From positions 53,358 through 117,357 of the forward strand of contig JANYDG010000114.1 in NCBI GenBank assembly GCA_025359885.1: 64,000 bases of DNA, in the 5' to 3' direction. Positions 51,808 through 59,649 of the stretch are shown here, one piece after another. Made by a program: the position numbers and the translations under genes. Position 1 is the stretch's first letter; each line of letters begins with the position of its first letter. The notes under the pieces were generated by a model. The model saw only the letters and a list, made by a program, of their open reading frames with translations, made no database searches and was not told the origin of the DNA. Source of the DNA: Acidobacteriota bacterium. Lineage in GTDB: Bacteria > Acidobacteriota > Terriglobia > Terriglobales > Acidobacteriaceae.

Positions 51808-52863
51808 ATGGCAGCAATCGATGGGCAGGGAAAGGTGACCGATGGAAGCAGGCGAATGGGGTCACCGGTCGTGGATGTCTCTGATATCTGCAACAACTCA
51901 AACGGTATCCATGCTGCAACCGGTGCGAGGAATGCGGCCTCGAACCCGGGTCAGGCTGGCGAAGCATGCGAACCTGTTGCTGCTGAGGGATCTGGTCGTG
52001 CTCGTTCCTACCCTCCTGGCCGAGTCAATCGCGTCGATCTGACGGCAGAAGAAGAGCGGGTGCTGCTTGAACATTTGCCAATTGTCCGATTTCTGGCCCG
52101 GAGGATTCACGAGCGACTCCCACAGCATGTCGATATTGATGACCTGTTCTCGGCCGGTATTGTCGGGCTGATGGATGCATTTTCAAAATTTGATCCGACC
52201 AAGAAGGTTCAGTTTCGCAGTTACGCGCAGTTTCGCATTCGCGGGGCCATTCTGGACAGTCTACGCACTCTTGACTGGAGTCCTCGGGAGTTGCGTCGCA
52301 AGGGCCGGGCGGTGGAAGAGGCGATCCGTGCTCTGACTGCGAGGTTGGGACATGGGCCATCGGAGAGCGAAGTCGCGGTCGAAATGGGAGTAACGCTGGA
52401 TGCCTATCAGCAATTGCTCGGAGACTTGAAGGGCCTTGAGATCGGCACTCTGCATCTGGAGCGCAATGAAGACTCCGGGGAGGAAGAACTGGCGTACGTG
52501 CCGGGACGGCCAGAAGAGGACCCTCTGTATCACTGCCTCCGCGGTGAAATGGAGGAACGCCTTTCCGGGGCGATTCAGGATCTGCCGGAGCGGGAACGCC
52601 TGGTGATGACCCTCTACTACTACGAGGAGATGACCATGCGCGAGATCGGTTTGGCCCTGGGCGTGGTTGAGTCTCGTGTATCGCAAATCCATGCTTCGGC
52701 TGTGTTGCATCTTCGCTCCGCGCTTGCGGATCTTTCAATGCGGACAAATTCTGAGCGCCAACGGGCGCGGCGAGGGTCGAGCAAACTGGGTGACCGAACT
52801 GTTGACCGACCACCGGCGCGAAATGCTCTGGGAGCTACCAATAGTTTGCGGGCCAGCAACTGA
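51808..52863 (+). CDS. fliA: Flagellar sigma factor FliA (sigma-28)
   Basis: This 351-residue sigma-70-family protein directs late flagellar transcription. Region 2 is at residues about 85-165, with LPIVRFLARRIHERLPQHVD, DDLFSAGIVGLMDAFSKFDP and FRSYAQFRIRGAILDSLR. Region 3 is next (LDWSPRELRRKGRAVEEAI). Region 4 has LPERERLVMTLYYYEEMTMR and a helix-turn-helix in GVVESRVSQIHASAV. The first 70 and last 40 residues are extra and low in complexity compared with the 240-residue enteric protein. FlgM, encoded at 62161, is the expected anti-sigma factor. ATG 51808 has a modest ribosome-binding site. Confidence 0.94.
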   Translation: MAAIDGQGKVTDGSRRMGSPVVDVSDICNNSNGIHAATGARNAASNPGQAGEACEPVAAEGSGRARSYPPGRVNRVDLTAEEERVLLEHLPIVRFLARRIHERLPQHVDIDDLFSAGIVGLMDAFSKFDPTKKVQFRSYAQFRIRGAILDSLRTLDWSPRELRRKGRAVEEAIRALTARLGHGPSESEVAVEMGVTLDAYQQLLGDLKGLEIGTLHLERNEDSGEEELAYVPGRPEEDPLYHCLRGEMEERLSGAIQDLPERERLVMTLYYYEEMTMREIGLALGVVESRVSQIHASAVLHLRSALADLSMRTNSERQRARRGSSKLGDRTVDRPPARNALGATNSLRASN

Positions 52864-53001
52864 GGCGAGCCATTGTGGTTGAGCGGATTGTCGGGAATAG
52901 ATTGGGAATTCCCCATGAATCTGGCCTGAAACAGGACAATAGCTCCCCTTCAGCCTTCGATTTTTCTTTGATCTGGCCGCCGACTAGGAAAGAGTTTGGA
53001 T

Positions 53002-53964
53002 ATGGAAAAGACTCTCAAGCAGGATGAAATTGACGCCTTGTTTCAGGCCGCCCGGACGTCGTCTCCTGAGGCCAAGCCTGAGATTCGAGCGCGGATACTG
53101 CCGTATAACTTTGGTTCCGCAGGCCAGATTTCTACGGACCAGTTGCGTGCTATCAGCATGTTGAATGACCTGTTCGCGCGAAACCTGACACACAATCTAT
53201 CTGCCTGGTTACGGACTCGACTTCAGGTGAATCTTGTTTCTGCGGAGCAGATTACTTTCAACGAATTCCTGCTTCGGATTCCAGAGATTTCCTATGTTTG
53301 CTCGGTGCGCCTTGAGCCACTCGGGGCCTTGTCGGTATTGCAGCTCGACCTCGGGATCGCTCCCTCGGTTATCGATTTGTTGCTGGGGGGTGAGGGGCAG
53401 GCCGGTACTTTGCGTGAGTTGACGGATATCGAGGAGTCCATCATGGGCTCTGTCATTGAAATCGTCTGTCGCGAGCTGACTACCGCTTGGCAACCGGTTG
53501 GATTGAGCTTCAACTTCGAGCGCCGCCAGATGCAGACGCAAACGGCGCGGATCATGCCGGTTACCGAAAAGACGCTCTGTCTGAGCTTTGAAGTACGCAT
53601 GCAGGAGTCCTCAGGTCTATTGAACCTGGCCTTCCCGGCCGTGGTTGCGAATACGATCCTGCGCCGGCTGACAGGGGAGTGGGGTGGACGTCGTCGCCAC
53701 GCTGTGGAGTCTCGGGAGCGTATCGAAAAAACGGTACGAAATCTCAACTTTGGCGCTTCACTTCAGCTACCCTCGGTCCGGATCGAGGCGAGAGAACTGG
53801 AGGACCTGGCGATCGGTAAAGTCATTCGATTGAATCTGGCCGCCAACACCGGAGCTGAGTTGCGCGCCGGAGGGCAGCTTCTTTTTCACGCTCAGCCAGT
53901 GCGACTAGGCCCCCACCGCGGCGCTCGAGTAGAAGCGGCAGCGGATGCGGCGTCCGGTGCTTGA
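53002..53964 (+). CDS. fliM: Flagellar motor switch protein FliM
   Basis: This 320-residue C-ring protein couples CheY-P to rotation direction. The N-terminal CheY-binding motif reads LKQDEIDALFQAA near residue 7. The middle CheC-like domain has QLRAISMLNDLFARNLTHNL, then ILRIPE-like NEFLLRIPEISYV, and VIDLLLGGEGQ (the GGXG FliG contact). The C-terminal SpoA domain has LPSVRIEARELEDLAIGKVI. ATG 53002 is preferred to the TTG two codons before it. It is followed by the larger FliN-like protein. Confidence 0.95.
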   Translation: MEKTLKQDEIDALFQAARTSSPEAKPEIRARILPYNFGSAGQISTDQLRAISMLNDLFARNLTHNLSAWLRTRLQVNLVSAEQITFNEFLLRIPEISYVCSVRLEPLGALSVLQLDLGIAPSVIDLLLGGEGQAGTLRELTDIEESIMGSVIEIVCRELTTAWQPVGLSFNFERRQMQTQTARIMPVTEKTLCLSFEVRMQESSGLLNLAFPAVVANTILRRLTGEWGGRRRHAVESRERIEKTVRNLNFGASLQLPSVRIEARELEDLAIGKVIRLNLAANTGAELRAGGQLLFHAQPVRLGPHRGARVEAAADAASGA

Positions 53965-54031
53965 GCAGCCTTCGCGAATTCTACATCCCAGACAGGACGT
54001 ATTCTCCACCCGACCGAATGAGTGAATTTTT

Positions 54032-54907
54032 ATGACTGAAAAGCTGAACTACCTCGAGTGTTGGACCCGCGTGGCTATCAGCCTGTTCTCGCAGGCGTTG
54101 AGTGGGGAGCCGGTGCTCGCAGAGTCTTTGCCCAGGCCGATGGCTTCTGGGGCATTTGGATTTGCGGCCACCATCGAAGGCGAGGAAGAGGGTCGATTTT
54201 CTGTTCTTCTCGATGCCGCTCTGGCGGAAGCGACCCTGCTTGGTGAGGGTACCGACCAAAAGGCTGGCTGGGCAGAGCTACTCAAGGAAGTGGCGGATGC
54301 TGCCTCTGGGGAACTCTATGCGAAGACGGGGCGAAAATGCCGAGTCACTGCATTTCTACCCATCGATGGAGAGAGCAAGCTTTCGCGTGCTTTCCAACTG
54401 AAGGCGGGCGAGAAGACCTGGTCGATTCAGGTGAACAATGGGGTTCGCGCTCCAAAGCCAGCTGTCGTGGAAGTGGCGAAGGATGCGACGGCGAAGAACT
54501 CAAAGGTAGCCCCAGCATCCCCCACAAGTGCCGGAACTGCGGCCGGACCGCCGGTTGGCTTACCGGCGGCAGGAGTCTCGAAGCCTCCGAATGCGCCTCA
54601 GGATTCATCCTTTGATGGGTCGTTCACAAGCGTGCTGTCACCTGGACTCCAACTTTTGCTCGATGTTGAACTGGAAGCCTCTTTGCGCTTTGGAGCGCGA
54701 GAGATGCCGCTGGGCGAAATTCTCGATCTGGGACCGGGCGATGTGGTGCAACTGGATCGCCACATTACCGACCCCGTCGACTTGATTGTCGGAGACAAGA
54801 TCGTGGCACGAGGCGAGGTGGTGCTGGTGAACGGCAACTTTGGACTGCGGGTGACAGAAGTGGCGGAGCCGCAAAAGCGGCTGGAGAGTATTCGATGCCT
54901 TTTCTAA
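54032..54907 (+). CDS. fliN: FliN-type switch protein with CheX/CheC-like N-terminal domain
   Basis: This 291-residue protein has two parts. The N-terminal 140 residues resemble the CheC/CheX phosphatase fold, with ASGAFGFAATIEGEEEGRFS and LLKEVADAASGELY. The catalytic pattern E-x-x-N is changed to EVAD, so phosphatase activity is doubtful. After a Pro/Ala linker, residues about 210-285 form a SpoA domain (LLLDVELEASLRFGAREM, GEILDLGPGDVVQLDRHI, DKIVARGEVVLVNGNFGLRV). This architecture is like FliY. It would form part of the C ring with FliM. The ATG at 54032 is supported by context. The next gene overlaps its end by thirteen bases. Confidence 0.9.
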   Translation: MTEKLNYLECWTRVAISLFSQALSGEPVLAESLPRPMASGAFGFAATIEGEEEGRFSVLLDAALAEATLLGEGTDQKAGWAELLKEVADAASGELYAKTGRKCRVTAFLPIDGESKLSRAFQLKAGEKTWSIQVNNGVRAPKPAVVEVAKDATAKNSKVAPASPTSAGTAAGPPVGLPAAGVSKPPNAPQDSSFDGSFTSVLSPGLQLLLDVELEASLRFGAREMPLGEILDLGPGDVVQLDRHITDPVDLIVGDKIVARGEVVLVNGNFGLRVTEVAEPQKRLESIRCLF

Positions 54908-55908
54908 GAGAAAGAAGCCCAGGGAGCTCGACCAGCAGAGCGTTGACGGCCTCGGACAGTCAGAGATCGCGGCTTCAGGTTGGCTCAGAGGGAACTGGCC
55001 TAGCGAACTTTTCCGTTACTCGGGACGCGACGGAGGTGCAGCGAGCGTTATCCGGTACGAAAGACAGCAGGAATGCTGGCGCAGCCGGGATTTTTGCCAA
55101 CTGCAGCAATCCCAATTGCTCGACGGGATGGTTGCACCTGTGGCGTAGCCGTTCTGCACCCATCTTCGAGGGAGGATGGAGTTGTTCGGCCAGCTGCACT
55201 GCAGCAAGACTTGAAGCTGCGATTCGGCGGGAGTTGGAAGGCAGACTGGGAGAAGCCTCCACCCATCGCCATCGTATCCCCCTGGGTCTGGTGATGCTGG
55301 AGCAGGGATGGATTACCTCTGAACAATTGCGCCAGGCGCTCGAGACTCAACGGGAAGCGGGTCAGGGAAAGCTCGGCGGATGGCTGGTGCATCAGTACGG
55401 CGTTTCCGAGCAGTTGGTCACCCGAGCTTTAAGCTTGCAATGGAGCTGCCCGGTTCTGCCGCTCGAGTATCACGACCCCGAGGCGATGGCAGTTGTGATG
55501 CCGAGGCTTTTTGTGGAGGCCTTTGGAGCCTTGCCGATTCGCGTGGCTGGGGGGCAGATACTGTATCTCGGCTTTGAAGAGAGGCTGGACCCGGTGGTGA
55601 CTCTGGCTGTCGAGCGGATGCTCGGCTTACGCGTTGAGTCGGGTTTGGTGCGTGCTTCTCGGTTCTATGAGGCACATGAGCGGATGTTGAGTTCAACGTA
55701 TCCGCAGATTTTGTTGGTTGAGACCTTTTCCGAATCGCCGTTGACCCGGGTGTTGGTCAAAGCAGTGGAGCGGGCCAAACCAGTGGAGGCGCGGCTGGTG
55801 CGGGTGCACGACTGCCTGTGGCTGCGGATGTGGCTGGAGCGACAGTCAGGGCCGTTGCCGGCCAAAGGAAGTATTGAGGATGTGATCTGTTCCCTTGCAG
55901 CAAGTTGA
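54895..55908 (+). CDS. Zinc-ribbon plus MshEN (GspE N-terminal) protein, possible c-di-GMP receptor
   Basis: I do not know a named family for this 337-residue protein. Cys70, Cys75, Cys97 and Cys101 form a probable zinc ribbon (C-x4-C-x21-C-x3-C). Residues about 128-230 match the MshEN/T2SSE-N fold. The first 24-residue MshEN motif (129-152) keeps LG, Met6, Gly10, Ile12, Leu17, Ala20-Leu21 and Gln24, with the usual Arg1 replaced by Pro. The second (from Lys159) keeps KLG, Leu6, Ala20-Leu21 and Gln24 but has Tyr-Gly for Gly-Tyr. In MshE this tandem motif binds cyclic di-GMP. There is no Walker A or ATPase domain. The rest (about 230-337) is unknown. The start overlaps fliN, and cheY follows. 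Confidence 0.8.
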   Translation: MPFLRERSPGSSTSRALTASDSQRSRLQVGSEGTGLANFSVTRDATEVQRALSGTKDSRNAGAAGIFANCSNPNCSTGWLHLWRSRSAPIFEGGWSCSASCTAARLEAAIRRELEGRLGEASTHRHRIPLGLVMLEQGWITSEQLRQALETQREAGQGKLGGWLVHQYGVSEQLVTRALSLQWSCPVLPLEYHDPEAMAVVMPRLFVEAFGALPIRVAGGQILYLGFEERLDPVVTLAVERMLGLRVESGLVRASRFYEAHERMLSSTYPQILLVETFSESPLTRVLVKAVERAKPVEARLVRVHDCLWLRMWLERQSGPLPAKGSIEDVICSLAAS

Positions 55909-56026
55909 TGGAACGCAGCCGGTTTTGGTCCGGATTTGACGAATTCCGATGACGGGACGTTCCCCTGACCCTGAATGGGTCTGGGACAAGACGCGGATGA
56001 ATTCCGCAAGAATCGAACAGCGGTAC

Positions 56027-56053
56027 TGAAGATTGGGTTAGCACCGCCGATAA
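56027..56053 (+). promoter_or_regulatory. FliA (sigma-28) promoter upstream of cheY
   Basis: TGAAGATT (56027-56034), 11 bases, then GCCGATAA (56046-56053). The enteric FliA consensus is TAAAGTTT-N11-GCCGATAA, so the -10 is perfect and the -35 matches six of eight. A start near 56060 leaves an 18-base leader with GAGG before the cheY ATG. Confidence 0.75.
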
Positions 56054-56077
56054 CCGCAAAAGCTGAGGTATTGACGA

Positions 56078-56470
56078 ATGAGTGAGTTGCGAATTCTGAT
56101 CGTGGACGATTCAACTGTGATGCGGAAGATTGTTGAGCGATCTCTTCGCCAGGCGGGGTTGGACCCCATGGTGGTGCTTGAAGCAGGGAGTGGCACGGAT
56201 GGGCTTGAGGTGCTGAAGGGCCAGACGGTACACCTCATTCTTTCGGACATCAATATGCCTTCGATGGATGGGTTGGAGTTTCTGCGCCAGATTCGCGCGC
56301 AGAATCTGGCTCCCGGTGTGCCGGTCGTCATGATCACTACTGAATCGAGCGAAGAGCATGTGAAGCAGGCCATCCTTTGCGGGGCCCAGGGATATATTCG
56401 GAAACCCTTTACAGCAGAGCAGGTGAAAGAGCGTGTGCTCCCACTGCTGGCGGCAGCTCAAGGCGTCTGA
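56078..56470 (+). CDS. cheY: CheY-like single-domain response regulator
   Basis: This 130-residue protein is a stand-alone receiver: acidic pair in LIVDDSTVMRK, phospho-acceptor Asp near residue 57 in LILSDINMPSMDGLEFL, Thr in VVMITTES and Lys in GYIRKPFT. It likely carries the chemotaxis signal to FliM. It is encoded between the switch genes and a CheX-like phosphatase, and has its own FliA-type promoter, so it belongs to the late flagellar class. No CheA is in the window. Confidence 0.92.
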   Translation: MSELRILIVDDSTVMRKIVERSLRQAGLDPMVVLEAGSGTDGLEVLKGQTVHLILSDINMPSMDGLEFLRQIRAQNLAPGVPVVMITTESSEEHVKQAILCGAQGYIRKPFTAEQVKERVLPLLAAAQGV

Positions 56471-56558
56471 CGCCCCGAGGAGGGGAACCATGGTATTGAA
56501 TGGAATACGGAGGGGAGCCGGGCTATGGCTTGGCGCCCCACATGAAACGGAGAAACCG

Positions 56559-57044
56559 ATGACGCAATCGTTGCGAGAGAATCTACACCTTGTCTCTGAC
56601 CCCCAAAACCTCGACTTGAGCGTCGAGGAGGTGTTCAACATGATGCTTGGAGCATGCTGCCATCTCATCGATGAAGCGCCGGAGGAAGAAGAGGAAACGA
56701 TCACAGCGGTGGTAGGTTTTGGCGGTTTGCTGAGCGGTGCCTGCGTCTTTCGTTCCGGGGGGTCAGCGGCACTCAATATCGCCGCAAAGCTGACGGGGAT
56801 GGAGTTTCCAGAGATCGATGACACCGTCAAGGATGCGATTGGCGAGGTGTGCAACATGCTGGCCGGGGCGTGGAAGGGCCGGGTTCCAGACCTGTCAGCC
56901 AATTGCGGACTCTCGATTCCGGCGGTCATTACGGGCAGCAACTACAACATTCACGTGCAGGCTCCTGAGTTTCGGCTGCACCATCACTACCGTTTCGACG
57001 ATACGTCGTTTGCGGTGACCATCATCTGTGATGGCCTGCAGTAG
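56559..57044 (+). CDS. CheX/CheC-like chemotaxis phosphatase domain protein
   Basis: This protein of about 161 residues has the CheX/CheC pattern. The catalytic signature (D/S)-x3-E-x2-N-x22-P is present as DAIGEVCN followed 22 residues later by a Pro in LSIPAV. It should dephosphorylate CheY-P, probably that of the neighbouring cheY. An earlier motif is VEEVFNMMLGACCHLI. I prefer ATG 56559 (GGAGAAA upstream) because the codons between ATG 56490 and 56559 are rare and look non-coding, although 56490 has a stronger Shine-Dalgarno. It is probably cotranscribed with cheY. Confidence 0.85.
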   Translation: MTQSLRENLHLVSDPQNLDLSVEEVFNMMLGACCHLIDEAPEEEEETITAVVGFGGLLSGACVFRSGGSAALNIAAKLTGMEFPEIDDTVKDAIGEVCNMLAGAWKGRVPDLSANCGLSIPAVITGSNYNIHVQAPEFRLHHHYRFDDTSFAVTIICDGLQ

Positions 57045-57347
57045 CCTCGGGCTGCTTTCGTTTCCACGGACGGTCGCGCCGGATGAAACTCGCGGATTGC
57101 CTTGAACATGATGTCGTGGCGGTTGAAGTTTCAGAAACAGATTCAGAAGTGGGCGGGACGCCTCATTGATTCCTGCCTGCGCAATCAAAGCGGCGGAGTC
57201 AATTCCAGATGCTTCCGCCGCCTGATCTAATTAAATCCTCTCTAATCCTACTCACTGCATTTTGGTCCTCTTTCTGCTCCTATCTCCTGCGTCGGGCTAG
57301 GTTATGGCTTCCGCTCGACGGCTTTTAACGAAGGGAGGGAGCGGCAA
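57045..57347. other. Gap between cheX-like gene and flgF with hairpin and promoter
   Basis: No gene is supported in these 303 bases. They contain an eight-base perfect inverted repeat, GCGGCGGA (57190-57197) with TCCGCCGC (57214-57221), lacking a T-run, and a sigma-54-like promoter at 57263. The gap therefore separates two transcription units. Confidence 0.55.
57263..57278 (+). promoter_or_regulatory. Sigma-54-like promoter of the flgF operon
   Basis: TGGTCC-N5-CTGCT has GG (57264-57265) and GC (57276-57277) ten bases apart. About eight of the twelve informative positions match. The predicted start near 57289 gives a leader of about 59 bases before flgF. Confidence 0.45.
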
Positions 57348-58085
57348 ATGGACAGTGGCTACTATGCAGCCTTTGCTGGTTTGGTTGCTCGCACGCAGGC
57401 TCTGGATGCAGCTGCTTCAAATCTGGCGAACACGCAAACGGCAGGCTATCGGGCGGAGCGGGAGTTTTTCCGGTCAGTGTTGCTCGATCCTCTGGCTGGC
57501 AATTCGCAGCTAGGTGGAACCGTGAACAACTTTGGCGTGCTTGGCGGCGATCATCTGGATCTGGGGCAGGGCGTTTTGACGCCTACGGGCAATCCCCTGG
57601 ACCTGGCGATTGAAGGACAGGGGTTCTTTGCCGTTCAGTCGCCGAGTGGTGTTCGCTACACACGTGATGGTAGCTTCCATCGAGCCCGGGATGGGCAGTT
57701 GGTGACCGCTGCAGGGGAGCTCGTCCTTTCGAGCCAGAGCCGACCGATTCCGGTCCCGCCTGGGGAGATTTCTGTTGGCGTGGATGGAGCCCTTTCGGTT
57801 GCAGGTGGTGTCGTTGCAGCCGTTGGTGTGTTCACCTTTCCACGGGGAACGCAATTGGCTCCAGAAGGCAAGAATCGTTATACGCCTCCGCCCAAAGTGC
57901 AGGCAATTCCGGCTACTGATGCCATCGTGCATCAGGGTTCGATTGAGGCGGCCAACGAGGATGTGATTCAGGGCAGTCTTGATCTTGTAGTCATGCAGCG
58001 CCAGGCTGAAACGATGCAGAGAGCCCTGACGATCTTCCACACTGAGTTCAATAAATGGGCCACCGAAGACCTGCCGCGCGTGTGA
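57348..58085 (+). CDS. flgF: Flagellar rod protein FlgF
   Basis: This 245-residue protein is the proximal-rod or rod-junction subunit. The rod motif is LDAAASNLANTQTAGYRAER near residue 19. The middle has NPLDLAIEGQGFFAVQSPSG and YTRDGSFHRARDGQL. The C-terminal helix has NEDVIQGSLDLVVMQRQAET. GAAGGGAGGGAG precedes the ATG. It begins a block of distal rod and ring genes. Confidence 0.94.
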   Translation: MDSGYYAAFAGLVARTQALDAAASNLANTQTAGYRAEREFFRSVLLDPLAGNSQLGGTVNNFGVLGGDHLDLGQGVLTPTGNPLDLAIEGQGFFAVQSPSGVRYTRDGSFHRARDGQLVTAAGELVLSSQSRPIPVPPGEISVGVDGALSVAGGVVAAVGVFTFPRGTQLAPEGKNRYTPPPKVQAIPATDAIVHQGSIEAANEDVIQGSLDLVVMQRQAETMQRALTIFHTEFNKWATEDLPRV

Positions 58086-58116
58086 TGCGGCGCATCCATC
58101 TTAAGGAGAATCAACC

Positions 58117-58905
58117 GTGATCCGAGCCCTGTATACAGCCGCCAGCGGCATGAGTGCACAGCAATTGAATCTGGACACTATCGCCAACAATCTCGCCAAT
58201 TCCGGAACGACTGGATTTCGTCAGTTGCGGCTTCAATTTCAGGACCTGCTGTATCAAAACCTCGTAACTCCGGGCGCAGCGCAATCGCAATCGACTGTTT
58301 CAGCAGGACTTCAGATCGGTCTCGGCACGAAGTCTGCAGCAACCGAGGTAATCATGACGCAGGGAGAGCTGAATCAGACCAACAATCCTCTGGATGTGGC
58401 GATTGAGGGTCCGGGATTCTTCCAGGTACAGCGGCCTGATGGGACGATTGCCTACACGCGGGCAGGTCAGTTTCATCTCAATAATCAGGGGACGATTGTC
58501 ACGACCGATGGCGACCCTCTGTTGCCGACCATTACCATCCCCGCCAACGCCACTTCGGTGAGCATTACCCAATACGGTCTGGTGAACGCAACCCTGCCGG
58601 GACAGACCAATCCGGCCCAACTGGGTCAGATTCAATTGGTCACCTTTGCCAACCCCGGGGGTTTGGAAAGTATGGGCAGCAACCTGTTGCGCCAGACTTT
58701 CAGCTCGGGGGATGCTGTTCTCGGCAACCCAGGCGGAACGGAAGGCCTCGGGCATCTGCAACAGGGATACCTGGAGAACTCAAACGTCGATGTCGTGACA
58801 GAGTTTGTGCAGATGGTATTGGCCCAGCGAGCCTATGAGTCAAATTCCAAAGTGATCAAAGCTGCTGACGATATGTACTCCCAGGTCAACAATATGACAC
58901 GTTAG
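58117..58905 (+). CDS. flgG: Flagellar distal rod protein FlgG
   Basis: This 262-residue protein forms the distal rod that spans the P and L rings. It begins MIRALYTAASGMSAQQLNLD and has TIANNLANSGTTGFRQLRLQ, NPLDVAIEGPGFFQVQRPDG and a C-terminal NVDVVTEFVQMVLAQRAYES. The GTG at 58117 has AAGGAGAA upstream. The length equals that of the enteric protein. Confidence 0.97.
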   Translation: MIRALYTAASGMSAQQLNLDTIANNLANSGTTGFRQLRLQFQDLLYQNLVTPGAAQSQSTVSAGLQIGLGTKSAATEVIMTQGELNQTNNPLDVAIEGPGFFQVQRPDGTIAYTRAGQFHLNNQGTIVTTDGDPLLPTITIPANATSVSITQYGLVNATLPGQTNPAQLGQIQLVTFANPGGLESMGSNLLRQTFSSGDAVLGNPGGTEGLGHLQQGYLENSNVDVVTEFVQMVLAQRAYESNSKVIKAADDMYSQVNNMTR

Positions 58906-58980
58906 TTCAGGCCGAACAGCGACGGAGCGATCGACCACGGACAGGTCGAATCGATGATGACACGGGAACGGAGGAGAGCG

Positions 58981-59649
58981 ATGCAGCGCACCGGAAGAGC
59001 CGCAAAAATCCGGGAAAAGCAAGAAGACCTGACTCCGCCAGGGCGCAAGCGTCACCTGGCGTTGCTTGGGGCGACCATGATGACACTCTCCGGGGCAATT
59101 TCGATGGTTGAGCCGATGTCTGCACAGCAACGAGAAAAGGCCGAGCTTCCGGCGGCCGGATTGCAGGGTGGAAGCGGAGCAATCCTCTCTCAATTCGGGG
59201 ACCCATGCCTAGGCGGAATCTGGCAACTAACCGCTGATCCGCACAATCCTCAGTCTCCCGGCCATCTGATTCTGGTCCACAAAAACCTGACTTTTGCCCA
59301 CCTGGAGAGCCTGGGAGAGGGACGCCAGGTGCCGCGACAAGGGAGATCGACCTTGGTTGAAGCTGGTCCAACTGTTGTGCACCCGTCGATGCCGCCAGTC
59401 GTCATCCGGCCTGGGGACCGGGTCGTCGTCCATCAGGAATCCGCCAAGGTGGAAGGCCAGTTTGAAGCGGTTGCCCTTGAAATGGCGCGGACGGGCCAGT
59501 CAGTGAGGGTTCGCCTGCGGGCCGTTCGAAATGCAGAGTCGGAAAACAGCGGAGTCTTTGCGACACCAATCAACGGCCCTATCCTGACCGTTCAGGCGAC
59601 TGGACCCGGGGCGGCGCAACTGAACACAGCAAGGCGGGGCGACTTATGA
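58981..59649 (+). CDS. flgA: FlgA, P-ring assembly chaperone
   Basis: This 222-residue exported protein has a hydrophobic segment at residues about 25-45 (LALLGATMMTLSGAISM). The FlgA C-terminal SAF-type domain is seen in VVIRPGDRVVVHQESAKVEG and FEAVALEMARTGQSVRVRLR. FlgA helps FlgI polymerise into the P ring around the rod in the periplasm. I chose ATG 58981 because GGAGGAGAG lies upstream; ATG 58954 is also in frame. The stop overlaps flgH by four bases. Confidence 0.88.
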   Translation: MQRTGRAAKIREKQEDLTPPGRKRHLALLGATMMTLSGAISMVEPMSAQQREKAELPAAGLQGGSGAILSQFGDPCLGGIWQLTADPHNPQSPGHLILVHKNLTFAHLESLGEGRQVPRQGRSTLVEAGPTVVHPSMPPVVIRPGDRVVVHQESAKVEGQFEAVALEMARTGQSVRVRLRAVRNAESENSGVFATPINGPILTVQATGPGAAQLNTARRGDL

